Assembly: GCA_003565295.1 (NCBI GenBank) | Contig: PXCO01000106.1 | Location: 1-39,659, forward strand | Length of the DNA: 39,659 nt | Origin: Cyclobacteriaceae bacterium | GTDB taxonomy: Bacteria; Bacteroidota; Bacteroidia; Cytophagales; Cyclobacteriaceae | Direction of reading: 5' to 3' | Shown: positions 25,574 to 34,241 of the stretch, one piece after another | How positions within the stretch are numbered: position 1 is the first letter of the stretch | How the letters are laid out: each line of letters starts with the position of its first letter | Translations under genes and position numbers: made by a program | The notes under the pieces: generated by a model | Seen by the model: only the letters and a program-made list of their open reading frames with translations | What the model was told of the DNA's origin: nothing | Database searches by the model: none

Positions 25574-25595
25574 GATTGATTTATGTGTTTACGCT

Positions 25596-26951
25596 TTAGA
25601 TGATTTCAAAATATCGTTTCCTCTCCCAATCGGTAACTGAAGCATGGAATTCCCTGCATTCCCATTCCCTGGTTTTACAGAAATGATCGACAAAAACTTC
25701 CCCAAACAACTCCCTGGAAATCTCCGATTTTTTCATTTGTGCGGTTGCCTCCTCCAAATTACCTGGTAGAGAGCCGTTACTAAAATCCTTGTACCCGTTT
25801 CCTACCGTGGCAGGTTGTTCCAGTCTCAATTTGTTTTGAATTCCGTAAAGGCCTGAGGCCAAACAAGCCGCCATTGCAAGATAAGGGTTAACATCCGAAC
25901 CCACTACCCTGGTTTCCAGCCGTGTGGAATTTTCTCTGCCTTTCAGCACACGAAGGGCAGTAGTCCGATTATCATAAGCCCATGTAAGAGTGGTGGGCGC
26001 CCAGGCCCCCTCCACAAGGCGTTTGTAACTGTTGATGGTCGGTGCCACCATAGGCAAGATATAGGGAAGGCAATGCAACTGGCCCGCCATATATTGCTTC
26101 ATAAGCTCTGAGATAGATTGATCTTTCTCATAAAAGAGATTTTTTTTACCATCTGGGCTCCAAAGGCTTTGATGCACATGCCCCCCGTTACCAGGTAAAT
26201 GATCCGACCACTTGGCCATAAAGGTGGCCATAATGGCGTGACGGTAAGCAATCTCCTTCACACAGGTCTTAAACAAGGTAGCCCTGTCTGCAGCCGCTAG
26301 AATATCCCCATACTTAATAGCCGCCTCATATACACCGGGTCCTGTTTCAGTATGCAACCCCTCCAAGGGAACCCCAAATTGATGGCATAAGTCAAAAAGG
26401 TCATTAAAAAAAGGTGATTTCAGAGAAGAACGCAAGATCGAGTACCCAAACATCCCGGGAGTCATGGGTTTGGAATGACCCGGCTCCTCCTTATGGAACC
26501 TGTCTGGGGTGGTCTCAAAATTAAACCATTCAAATTCTTGAGCAAACCTTGGCAGCAGACCCTGATCCTTTGCCTTTTTTCTAATTCGCTTTAGCAGGCT
26601 TCTGGGGCAGACCTCCAGCCCTTTCCCTTCGGCATCACTGAAATCTGCAAGGAAAAAAGGCAAGCCATTTTCCCATGGGATATTTCTAAGCGTGCCATGA
26701 TCCACCCTGGCATCAAAATCGGGATATCCGGTATGCCAGCCGGTCACATCTACGTTATCGTATGATTTATCCTCCATGTCCCATCCAAATACCACAGCAC
26801 AAAACCCCATGCCTCCTTCCAGAATGGTGAGAAACTTGTCCTGTGACACCACCTTTCCACGGAGTACCCCGTCTATGTCGACTACGGCAAGTTTTACCTT
26901 ATGGTAATCATTGTTCTGTAAGTAGGCTTTGATCTCAACTTTACTTTTCAT
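25596..26951 (-). CDS. Glutamine-synthetase-like gamma-glutamyl-amine ligase
   Basis: This 451-residue protein is a class I-type glutamine synthetase homologue: N-terminal beta-grasp (VKLAVVDIDGVLRGKVVS), then the catalytic domain with the metal ligands in GLHTETGPGVYEAAI and NGGHVHQSLW, the NSYKRLVEGAWAP loop, YDNRTTALRV and the C-terminal LETRVVGSDVNPYLAMA. It deviates from true GS around GPGQ (here GPGV) and HMH (here GHVH), as gamma-glutamylamide ligases such as PuuA do. Its ATG lies inside the end of the ethanolamine-type permease gene (11-base overlap). The likely reaction is ATP-dependent coupling of glutamate to an imported amine, perhaps ethanolamine as reported for Streptomyces GlnA4 (inference). 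Confidence 0.82.
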   Translation of the reverse strand: MKSKVEIKAYLQNNDYHKVKLAVVDIDGVLRGKVVSQDKFLTILEGGMGFCAVVFGWDMEDKSYDNVDVTGWHTGYPDFDARVDHGTLRNIPWENGLPFFLADFSDAEGKGLEVCPRSLLKRIRKKAKDQGLLPRFAQEFEWFNFETTPDRFHKEEPGHSKPMTPGMFGYSILRSSLKSPFFNDLFDLCHQFGVPLEGLHTETGPGVYEAAIKYGDILAAADRATLFKTCVKEIAYRHAIMATFMAKWSDHLPGNGGHVHQSLWSPDGKKNLFYEKDQSISELMKQYMAGQLHCLPYILPMVAPTINSYKRLVEGAWAPTTLTWAYDNRTTALRVLKGRENSTRLETRVVGSDVNPYLAMAACLASGLYGIQNKLRLEQPATVGNGYKDFSNGSLPGNLEEATAQMKKSEISRELFGEVFVDHFCKTREWECREFHASVTDWERKRYFEII

Positions 26952-28287
26952 GGTCTAAAGGCTGAAGGTTTTGATAGATAAATAAACGAAAAATTAAATA
27001 AGACCCTCCCAACATTCCAAAAAAAACCAATGCCAACACGAAGTTATAAAGGGCAAGGGCAATCAGGGACACCATTGCTATCACAAGGGCTATCCAGGGG
27101 AATAAGGGATAAAAGGGGACTATAAATGGCCTTTCCAGTTCAGGCTCCTTTTTCCTTAAAGCCAATAAGGAAACCATAGAAAGAATATATAAGCCCAGGG
27201 CGCCAAACACAGCGATAGTGATGATTTCGCCGGTCTTTCCCGTAAGTAAAGCAATTATGCCTATGCACATATTGAAAACAAGTGCATTGGTTGGAGTTTT
27301 AAACTTGCGACTTACTTTTCCAAATGCCTTTGGGGCATACCCCACCCTTCCAAATTCAAAGGTGGTTCGCCCTGCTGCCAAAATGATCCCATTAAAGGAG
27401 GCTACCAAACCGAATAGCCCGATAAAGGTCAATAATTGATACATGCCGGTGCCCTCTCCCACTACTTGCGCCATGGCCAATGGCAAGGGAGAGTCCAGTG
27501 CTTCCCTACTGCCGGGTAAATATACCACCGACTCCCATCCGCTCACGCCAACCGCGGCGGTAAAGGTCAGTAAACACAACACTATTAAAGTGAGCAAGGC
27601 CGTACCAAACCCGATAAGGATATTTTTCTGGGGGTTAATCGTTTCCTCTGCCACATTTGCTACGCCTTCGATAGCCAGAAAAAACCAAATGGCAAAGGGA
27701 ATAGCCGCAACCACTCCCATATAGCCATTGGGGAGAGAATTTTGCTCCAGATGCTCAAAGGAGAATGCGGGCAGAGTGGTACCTGCAAATAACAACAATC
27801 CCCCTACGGCAATTACTGTGATAAAAAGTTCAAAGGAGGCTGCAAGTTGCAAGCCCAGGATATTCAGCCCTGTAAAGATAAAATAGGCCACAATCCCGAT
27901 AAGCAGAGGGTCCAGCGTTGGGAAAAATATCCCAAAATATGCACCAATGGCCGCGGCAATGGCAGGAGGCGCGAAAATAAATTCTATATTCTGGGCCATG
28001 CCTGTGAGGAAACCCAGGTGCCTACCTAGCCCCCTCTCCGCATAAGCAAAAGCACCCCCGGCCCTGGGAATGGCACAGGCCATTTCCGTGTAGCTAAAGG
28101 TGAATGTAATGTACATTATAATGATAAACCCAATGGCGATGCCTAAGCCCAGCGTACCCCCTGCCTCCAACCCAAGGTTCCATCCAAAGTAATTGCCTGA
28201 AATCACATAGCCCACCCCAAGGCCCCAAAGCATAATGGGTCCCAGTGTGCGTTTAAGTTCTCCCGAACCCTCTTTTTTATTTTCCAT
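26941..28287 (-). CDS. APC family permease, ethanolamine permease-like
   Basis: This 448-residue protein has 12 hydrophobic helices and the APC family layout. The N-terminal LKRTLGPIMLWGLGVGYVIS, GNYFGWNLGLEAGGTLG, FSYTEMACAIPRAGGAFAYA and GMAQNIEFIFAPPAIAAAIG are nearly word for word what I recall of the ethanolamine permease group (TIGR00908 type). It would import ethanolamine, or a similar small amine or amino acid, by proton exchange. The last eleven bases overlap the start of the glutamine-synthetase-like gene, so the two products are made together. No eutBC ammonia-lyase genes are in the window. Confidence 0.85.
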   Translation of the reverse strand: MENKKEGSGELKRTLGPIMLWGLGVGYVISGNYFGWNLGLEAGGTLGLGIAIGFIIIMYITFTFSYTEMACAIPRAGGAFAYAERGLGRHLGFLTGMAQNIEFIFAPPAIAAAIGAYFGIFFPTLDPLLIGIVAYFIFTGLNILGLQLAASFELFITVIAVGGLLLFAGTTLPAFSFEHLEQNSLPNGYMGVVAAIPFAIWFFLAIEGVANVAEETINPQKNILIGFGTALLTLIVLCLLTFTAAVGVSGWESVVYLPGSREALDSPLPLAMAQVVGEGTGMYQLLTFIGLFGLVASFNGIILAAGRTTFEFGRVGYAPKAFGKVSRKFKTPTNALVFNMCIGIIALLTGKTGEIITIAVFGALGLYILSMVSLLALRKKEPELERPFIVPFYPLFPWIALVIAMVSLIALALYNFVLALVFFGMLGGSYLIFRLFIYQNLQPLDHEK

Positions 28288-28438
28288 AGAGGTTGATGTT
28301 AGTGGTTCTTTGCAAGTGTGGTCTTAGGGTTGGTTTATAAAAGCATGCTTTAAATATATCAAAGAAAAGGTAAAATCACATCATTCCTTTGGCAAGTTTC
28401 CAACTGTGAAGCCTACATTTGTAAAAAATGACAGACCA

Positions 28439-28565
28439 ATGAAATCGAGCCTGTCCTGACGGCAGTCAGGGCATGACGAGCACGCCACACACTGGGATGC
28501 CCCGATAGCTACGGGGCGTTGCGAGATTCCATCTGACCATAAAAAGACAATTTAAACAGATGAAA
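28439..28565 (+). repeat. Dispersed hairpin-rich repeat, single unit; ends at a start codon
   Basis: This unit is bounded by ATGAAA at 28439-28444 and at 28560-28565. It contains GAGCCTGTCC, the palindrome CCTGACGGCAGTCAGG, GCATGACGAG, CCACACAC, the hairpin block GATGCCCCGATAGCTACGGG followed by GC, TTGCGAGATTCC, ATCTGACCATAAAAAG and the tail ACAATTTAAACAG. It is slightly shorter than the unit at 2865-3018, lacking the CCCCGAAGC block. The right-hand ATGAAA begins the 3-hydroxyacyl-CoA dehydrogenase gene. Confidence 0.88.
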
Positions 28566-29450
28566 AATATAACGGTAATAGGCGCAGGTACCATGGGAAA
28601 TGGTATTGCCCACACATTTGCCCAAAATGGCTTTGAGGTAAACCTGATGGATATAGATGCTGAAAGGTTAGATAAGGCACTTTCCACCATTTCTTCTAAC
28701 CTGGATCGGCAGATTAAGAAGGAAATCATCAAGGAAAATGAAAAGGAAGAGACCCTTAGCCGATTACATACCTCTATGGATATAGGAGAAGCCGTAAGGG
28801 AGGCGGAATTGGTAGTGGAAGCCGCTTCGGAGAAGCTTTCCCTGAAATTAAGCCTGTTCAAATCATTGGATACCTTGGCACCTGGTGATTGCCTGCTGGC
28901 CACCAACACCTCTTCCCTGTCTATTACAAAAATTGCAGCTGCCACAAAACGCCCCGAAAAGGTAATAGGTATGCATTTTATGAACCCTGTCCCTGTAATG
29001 AAGCTAGTCGAGGTGATCAATGGATATGCAACTTCCAAAACCACCACTGAAAAAATAATCGCCCTATGTGAAAAATTGGGCAAGGTACCCGTGGAAGCCA
29101 ATGATTATCCGGGATTTGTGGCTAACCGGGTTTTGATGCCCATGATCAACGAGGCCATATATACCCTTTATGAAGGGGTGGCTACCGTAGAGGCCATAGA
29201 CACCGTAATGAAACTGGGTATGGCCCACCCCATGGGGCCTTTGCAATTGGCGGATTTTATCGGGTTGGATGTGTGCCTTTCCATCTTAAGGGTACTGCAG
29301 GAGGGTTTTGGTCAGCCCAAGTATGCACCCTGTCCGTTGTTGGTAAATATGGTGGAGGCTGGGAATTTGGGAGTGAAAACTAGGAAGGGCTTTTATAAAT
29401 ATGGGGGAGATGGGAAAGCTACTGGGATTTCAAGTCGATTTAACGAGTAG
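28560..29450 (+). CDS. 3-Hydroxyacyl-CoA (3-hydroxybutyryl-CoA) dehydrogenase
   Basis: This 296-residue protein is a single-domain-pair HAD. The NAD-binding fold starts with ITVIGAGTMGNGIAHTFAQN and VNLMDIDAERL, the catalytic histidine lies in VIGMHFMNPVPVMKLVEVI, and the C-terminal dimer domain carries DYPGFVANRVLMPMINEAI and MGPLQLADFIGLDVCL. It oxidises 3-hydroxyacyl-CoA to 3-ketoacyl-CoA, or works in reverse in butyrate-type metabolism. The start codon comes from the right end of the repeat at 28439-28565; the gene is otherwise isolated, divergent from the permease and convergent with the quinoprotein gene. Confidence 0.93.
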   Translation: MKNITVIGAGTMGNGIAHTFAQNGFEVNLMDIDAERLDKALSTISSNLDRQIKKEIIKENEKEETLSRLHTSMDIGEAVREAELVVEAASEKLSLKLSLFKSLDTLAPGDCLLATNTSSLSITKIAAATKRPEKVIGMHFMNPVPVMKLVEVINGYATSKTTTEKIIALCEKLGKVPVEANDYPGFVANRVLMPMINEAIYTLYEGVATVEAIDTVMKLGMAHPMGPLQLADFIGLDVCLSILRVLQEGFGQPKYAPCPLLVNMVEAGNLGVKTRKGFYKYGGDGKATGISSRFNE

Positions 29451-29552
29451 GCATTATTTATTAACAAGGTTTTCGTTCCGTTTTGGTTTTTGCGGTTTTT
29501 TGATCCTGTAGTAGGGGTAAAAAACCCTAGTTCATCGTGGTGAGCCCTGCTT

Positions 29553-29606
29553 GGAAGGTCTTTCCCGAACAGGTTGGAAAACCTTCCGAGGTCCAAAAAA
29601 GACCTC
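29553..29606. terminator. Inverted repeats in a convergent gap, possible terminator
   Basis: GGAAGGT (29553-29559) pairs with ACCTTCC (29581-29587), with a smaller AGGTT/AACCT stem nested inside, and GAGGTC/GACCTC (29588-29606) forms a second hairpin. They lie between two convergent genes. No clear T-tract follows on either strand, so termination is only likely. Confidence 0.4.
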
Positions 29607-29624
29607 AAAGGTTATATGGGACTG

Positions 29625-32399
29625 TCATAATGGTTTAATCCGGATATTCCTGAACTTCATCACATACTCCTGCCCGTCTTCCATGCCATGTGCTTGCAAG
29701 CCAATAAAACCTTTGGAATGGGTTTCATACACCTCTTCCAAAACCAAATCTTCCACCTCCTGGCCATTTACCCAGGATCGTATCCTGGGCCCCTCGGCAA
29801 GGATCCGCATATGGTTCCAGCCTTCGTCATGAAGGTAATGATGTCCGTTTTGGATCTTCTCTTCCGAAGACAACCACCCGGTGCCTAGAGCCTCCCCGTA
29901 GATTAACCCGGTGGTGGGGGTTCCGGGCTTGTGGTTCCGCTGCATTTCCACCTGGGGGCCATATACCCTGCCCGCCCGGTTATGATGGCCTTCCCCATGC
30001 GTGAGCGGCTTCGCCTTGGAACGTATTTGTATGCCGGAGTTGCTCACACTGTCGATCATCACCTCCAGCTCCATCTCAAAATCCCCAAACTCCTCCTTGG
30101 TGCATAAAAAGCTGTTTTCACTGTTTTGTACCGTACGGGCCACAATTGCCCCGTCTTCCACCCTGAATCTGTGCGAACCGTTCAGGTGTACCCAACCATC
30201 CAGGCTTTTTCCGTCAAATAGGGATTTCCATTCCCCCTTTTCGGAGCTAGAATGATCCGCTTCATCGGGAAGGGCAAAGGCCACAATGGAATCCCCGTAG
30301 GGAGTGGCATTTTTACCTCCTCCCCCTGCGGCAATGACGATATATTGCTTTCCATCAATCATATATACTGAGGGGGTGGCATACCCGGCCGCAGGCAGCT
30401 TGTATTCCCACAACAGTTCCCCATTATGGCTGCTAAAGGCACGAATCATCTCATCCGGGGTCCCTGAAATAAAGACAATCCCGCCAGACGTGGTGACAGG
30501 CCCACCAAAATTCTTGGCTCCCGTCCCGGTAATCCCCTTGGCTGCCAATTCAGGATATTCCCCCAAAGGCACCTTCCACAGGATTTCTCCCTCCGCAAGG
30601 TCCACGGCATTTAAGGTACCCCAAGGTGGGGAAATGGCCGGTGCACCGTGGGAGTCCGTGAAAAAGGGGTTGGACACCGAATACCTTCGTATGCCATTGC
30701 CACTTTTAGTTTGAACCTCACTGCTGTCTGCCTGTAAAAAGGCTACCAGGTCATTTACTTCCCTCCAGGTCAGCTGCTGAAAAGCGGGCATAATCCCCTT
30801 CCCTGTGGCCAATAACTCCCGGATTTCTGCTTCCTCCATGGACACTTCCTTTAATGCCGGATAAGTGGGTGGATTTCCTTCCCTATCTGCTCCATGACAG
30901 GAGGTACAGTTCTTTTGGTACACCAAGGCACCTTTGGCCAAAGGCCCTTCCTCCTCTTCCCCATCAGTATCATAAAAAAGATGCAAAGTATTGATGGAAG
31001 GGGCCTCATTGGCATTGATATAGACGACATTGAGATAGGGATTATACGTCCCCCCACCCCACTCCACTCCCCCTTGATGGCTGGGAGTGGTGATGATTCC
31101 GGCCGTAGAAGGAGGGGTATAGAGAAAGCCTGACTCATACTTTCGGAAGGTTTCCAATACTTCCTTGTGCGTATCAGGGGTGATCTGTGACAAGTCTGCC
31201 TCATGCATGGAAAGCCTGACCAAGGGCGGAGGCCTTAAGGGAAAGGGTTGGGTGGGCCAGGCTTCCTCTCCCGGCACGGTAGAGGCCGGAACGGGCATTT
31301 CCACCACGGGAAAAACGGGCTCCCCGGATTCACGGTCCAGCACAAAAGTCAATCCCATTTTGGTAAACTGCACCACTACATCCCGCTTTTCTCCCTTATT
31401 ATTGATTGTGAGCAACATGGGTGCTGGAGGGTTATCATAATCCCAAATATCATGGTGTACGGTTTGGTAGTGCCAAATTCTTTCCCCTGTTCGAGCGTTC
31501 AATGCCACCACACAATTCCCAAACAGGTTCATTCCCTTTCTGAACCCCCCGTAATAGTCATTAGCCGGAGATCCGGTGGCAAAAAACACCCAGCCTCTCT
31601 CCTCGTCCAAAGAAAAGCCACCCCAGGGATTTGCACCTCCGTAACGCTCTCCCTCTACCCATTCCCAAGTGTCATAACCATATTCCCCTTCATGGGGAAT
31701 GGTATGGAAAATCCATCGAAACTCCCCGGTGACCGCATCAAAAGCGCGTATATCGCCTGGAGTGGAATTGTATTCCTCCGGCACCCTACTGGTGACGATC
31801 AGGAAATCCTCGAAAACGATCCCTGGAGTAGTCACTTCTATGGAGGCGGTTTCAGACTCCACAGGCAGGTGTTTTCTTAAATCTATGGAGCCGTTTTCAC
31901 CAAAACTTTCTATCAATCGACCTGTACCTGCATCCAGGGCAAAGACCCTGTTGTTCACAAAGTGAAATATCCTTTTTCCGGCCTCCCCTTCCCAATAGGT
32001 CACGCCCCTGTTTCTTCCCCTGAACACCTTTTGGTTGTCATTATAAGGGGTGGGGTCAAACACCCATGCCTCTTCCCCAGTTTTGGCATTAATGGCCACC
32101 GCATCAAGCTTTGGGGTGGTAAAATACAGCAACCCATCGATCATAATGGGGTTGGAATACATGGAAGGGCCATTGGGGTCCCCTGTTTGGTATTCCCAGG
32201 CTTTTTCTAATCTATGCACATTCCCGGCATGGACCTGTGCCATTTCCGAAAACTGGGTGGCTTTTTTATCCCCCCTGTAGATGGCCCAGTCGGTGAAGTT
32301 GTCGTAGGGGTCTACTTTGTGGGAAGGTTGCTCTTCCTTTTGAACAGGTCCACAGGCGATGGAGATCAAAAAAACTAAAGGCAGGTAATATTGCTTCAT
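29625..32399 (-). CDS. Lipoprotein fusion: PQQ dehydrogenase, cytochrome c, DUF1080 (3-keto-glycoside hydrolase-type)
   Basis: This 924-residue protein has a lipoprotein signal (LPLVFLISIACGP, cysteine 16). Residues about 35-485 and 570-710 form a quinoprotein beta-propeller, with SPANDYYGG, VHHDIWDYDNPPAPMLL and repeated W-type motifs (GEEAWVFDP, GELLWEYKLP). A class I cytochrome c is inserted at about 488-560: CTSCH at 498-502 binds haem and Met537 in GKGIMPAFQ is the likely axial ligand. Residues about 722-924 are a DUF1080/PF06439 domain (EWKSLFDGKSLDGWVHLNGS, SNSGIQIRSK, YGPQVEMQRN, WNHMRILAEGPRI). PQQ enzymes oxidise sugars or alcohols and pass electrons to cytochrome c; DUF1080 proteins have been reported to hydrolyse 3-keto-glycosides. 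It is transcribed alone. Confidence 0.9.
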   Translation of the reverse strand: MKQYYLPLVFLISIACGPVQKEEQPSHKVDPYDNFTDWAIYRGDKKATQFSEMAQVHAGNVHRLEKAWEYQTGDPNGPSMYSNPIMIDGLLYFTTPKLDAVAINAKTGEEAWVFDPTPYNDNQKVFRGRNRGVTYWEGEAGKRIFHFVNNRVFALDAGTGRLIESFGENGSIDLRKHLPVESETASIEVTTPGIVFEDFLIVTSRVPEEYNSTPGDIRAFDAVTGEFRWIFHTIPHEGEYGYDTWEWVEGERYGGANPWGGFSLDEERGWVFFATGSPANDYYGGFRKGMNLFGNCVVALNARTGERIWHYQTVHHDIWDYDNPPAPMLLTINNKGEKRDVVVQFTKMGLTFVLDRESGEPVFPVVEMPVPASTVPGEEAWPTQPFPLRPPPLVRLSMHEADLSQITPDTHKEVLETFRKYESGFLYTPPSTAGIITTPSHQGGVEWGGGTYNPYLNVVYINANEAPSINTLHLFYDTDGEEEEGPLAKGALVYQKNCTSCHGADREGNPPTYPALKEVSMEEAEIRELLATGKGIMPAFQQLTWREVNDLVAFLQADSSEVQTKSGNGIRRYSVSNPFFTDSHGAPAISPPWGTLNAVDLAEGEILWKVPLGEYPELAAKGITGTGAKNFGGPVTTSGGIVFISGTPDEMIRAFSSHNGELLWEYKLPAAGYATPSVYMIDGKQYIVIAAGGGGKNATPYGDSIVAFALPDEADHSSSEKGEWKSLFDGKSLDGWVHLNGSHRFRVEDGAIVARTVQNSENSFLCTKEEFGDFEMELEVMIDSVSNSGIQIRSKAKPLTHGEGHHNRAGRVYGPQVEMQRNHKPGTPTTGLIYGEALGTGWLSSEEKIQNGHHYLHDEGWNHMRILAEGPRIRSWVNGQEVEDLVLEEVYETHSKGFIGLQAHGMEDGQEYVMKFRNIRIKPL

Positions 32400-32593
32400 G
32401 GTGCGATTAAATTGGGTCAGCCGGAAAAGTAAAAAAAATCCCTGAAAGCTCCCAGCAATTTAGGAATGGAGGAGATTGTAAAGTAGAAGCGGGGATTTTC
32501 ACAAGTAAGCGATGTACCAATATAAAGTCTACCCAAAACCAATAATTCTATTATTTTGTAGCATTTTGGTCTTTTCCAACGTAATGACTGATA

Positions 32594-33928
32594 ATGATTA
32601 AATCTCTACTTCAGAACATAAACTCCATGAATTCCATTTATTTTCTCATTATTTTCTGTGTAGTGTTTTGGAGCTGTGAAAAGCAATGGGACGACCCCAT
32701 CCCCGAGGGAGCTGAACTGGGTACGCCAAGGTTAATCGCAGAACTTACCGAAGAAGGGGAAGTCATGCTAAAATGGAACTTTTCAATGCTATGTGCTGGC
32801 TGGATGTGCCCCCACACGGTGGAGGGAAGCAGGTACGAGGTATATGCGTTGATGCCAGGAAGCGAGGAGTGGGTGAGAATAGCCCAATTGAGTGCAGATG
32901 ACAAGTCGTTTCTATTTCATGAATTGGAATTTGGTGAAATTTATGAATTTAACGTCAAGGCATTTAGGGCTGGCCATATGACCACCTCCAATCAGGTCAT
33001 GGTTTCCCCTAACAAAATCCCAGAGTATGAAGTTTTGATGGAACTGGGCGATTGGGATCCCATAATCCACCCCAAAGTTAACCCTGGCGGGAACAAGGTG
33101 GTATATATTACCAACCATCGTTGGAGCGTAGGCACCCAAAACTATATGACATTAAGCCTATTCTTACACGATTTTGGATCGGATCAATCCGAATTGATAA
33201 AGTTAAATTGCTACCACCCACAATGGTCTAGGGATGGGCGAAAAGTTATTTACGGCACCACTGAAGGACTTCAGCAAAGTGAGCAGGGACATCCCCCCTC
33301 TCAATTGGAAACTTATGATGTGGATAACAAAACCATTGAAGTGGTGAGGAAGGGATTTTACCAACAACTTTTTCCAAGATTCGACAAGGAGGATAACCGT
33401 GTAATATATCTTTCAGACTCCTTGAAAAGAGGGGAAATGGGCTTGTGGCGTACAGAAATAAGTGGCAACACCGAGGTAATCTGGCCCTCATTCCCTTTTC
33501 CAGCACATGGAGCTGGCTTGTCCTTGGTTACAGGTTTGGATGTTTCAGGGTTTAAGGATTTGGTGGTTTTGGATATCGTAGGTACTGTAGAAAACAGGAC
33601 TGTATATAATATCCATGCGGTGGAGTTTGGGGAAAGCATTCATAAAAAGGAAATAGTGGCAAGCCGTTGGAATGATAGGGCACCTGCTTTTTCTCCCTTT
33701 GATGATAAGCACCTAGCCTTTATATCGGATAGGTCGGGTGCCAATCAGGTCTGGACCTTGGACCTTTCCAATGGTAATCTCAAACAGGTCTCGTTCTTTC
33801 AGGACGAAATACGTATTAGTACCTCCGGTACAAGCCTAAGCTGGACCGATCAGGGACAAGCGCTAGTTGTGCCAATCTCTACAATGGGCGGGGTCCAACA
33901 GCTTGTTAAACTTCCTGTGGCAAGTTGA
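32594..33928 (+). CDS. TolB-like lipoprotein with Fn3-type and PD40 propeller domains
   Basis: This 444-residue protein ends its signal at FLIIFCVVFWSCEKQ, so it should be lipidated. A second ATG twelve codons in is possible, but the first keeps the lysine needed in front of the hydrophobic stretch. Residues about 40-140 (PRLIAELTEEGEVMLKWNFS to IYEFNVKAFRAGHMTTSNQV) look like a fibronectin type III domain with an unusual CAGWMC insertion. The rest is a WD40-like/PD40 propeller: HPKVNPGGNKVVYITN, HPQWSRDGRKVIYGTT, FPRFDKEDNRVIYLSD, APAFSPFDDKHLAFISDRSG. It lies about 300 bases before the GGT-like gene on the same strand. A role in binding or scaffolding is probable; none is proven. Confidence 0.8.
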   Translation: MIKSLLQNINSMNSIYFLIIFCVVFWSCEKQWDDPIPEGAELGTPRLIAELTEEGEVMLKWNFSMLCAGWMCPHTVEGSRYEVYALMPGSEEWVRIAQLSADDKSFLFHELEFGEIYEFNVKAFRAGHMTTSNQVMVSPNKIPEYEVLMELGDWDPIIHPKVNPGGNKVVYITNHRWSVGTQNYMTLSLFLHDFGSDQSELIKLNCYHPQWSRDGRKVIYGTTEGLQQSEQGHPPSQLETYDVDNKTIEVVRKGFYQQLFPRFDKEDNRVIYLSDSLKRGEMGLWRTEISGNTEVIWPSFPFPAHGAGLSLVTGLDVSGFKDLVVLDIVGTVENRTVYNIHAVEFGESIHKKEIVASRWNDRAPAFSPFDDKHLAFISDRSGANQVWTLDLSNGNLKQVSFFQDEIRISTSGTSLSWTDQGQALVVPISTMGGVQQLVKLPVAS

Positions 33929-34241
33929 CTCAACTATATTTTCCATCCAAGGGCTCAAATGGATCATCATTTGGGTGAGGCACAATTTGCCATTGCCGCA
34001 TTTTAAGGTTTTATCAACAAATTTGATTGATTTCTGACTTAACTAATTTTTAACATCGAATTACCTCTTTTTGCATAATCAAGGTTGAAATGGTATCTTA
34101 CACCTGAGCCACGATTTTAGCCAGCCGGACACCCTGAGATGGCCAGTGAGATGGATGTCCCTTAGCGGCAAATTGAGGCAAAGGTCACTTCTACCTGACC
34201 TTAGTAGTAAAAAGCCTGAACTATAATTACCGCTAATTAAT
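33929..34241. other. Intergenic region before the GGT-like gene, weak promoter candidate
   Basis: No gene is visible. TTTG at 34070-34073 and TATCTTAC at 34094-34101 are 20 bases apart, a partial match to the Bacteroidota promoter TTTG-N19-TAnnTTTG. A 6-bp hairpin AGGTCA/TGACCT lies at 34182-34201. Confidence 0.35.

Noticed and set aside
28466-29101. Long minus-strand open frame of 211 codons opposite the hydroxyacyl-CoA dehydrogenase gene
   Set aside because: It is the antisense shadow of a well-recognised gene; its product is serine/isoleucine-rich with no motif.
31248-31880. 210-codon plus-strand open frame opposite the quinoprotein fusion
   Set aside because: It is antisense to a secure gene and has an unnatural His/Gly/Ser composition.
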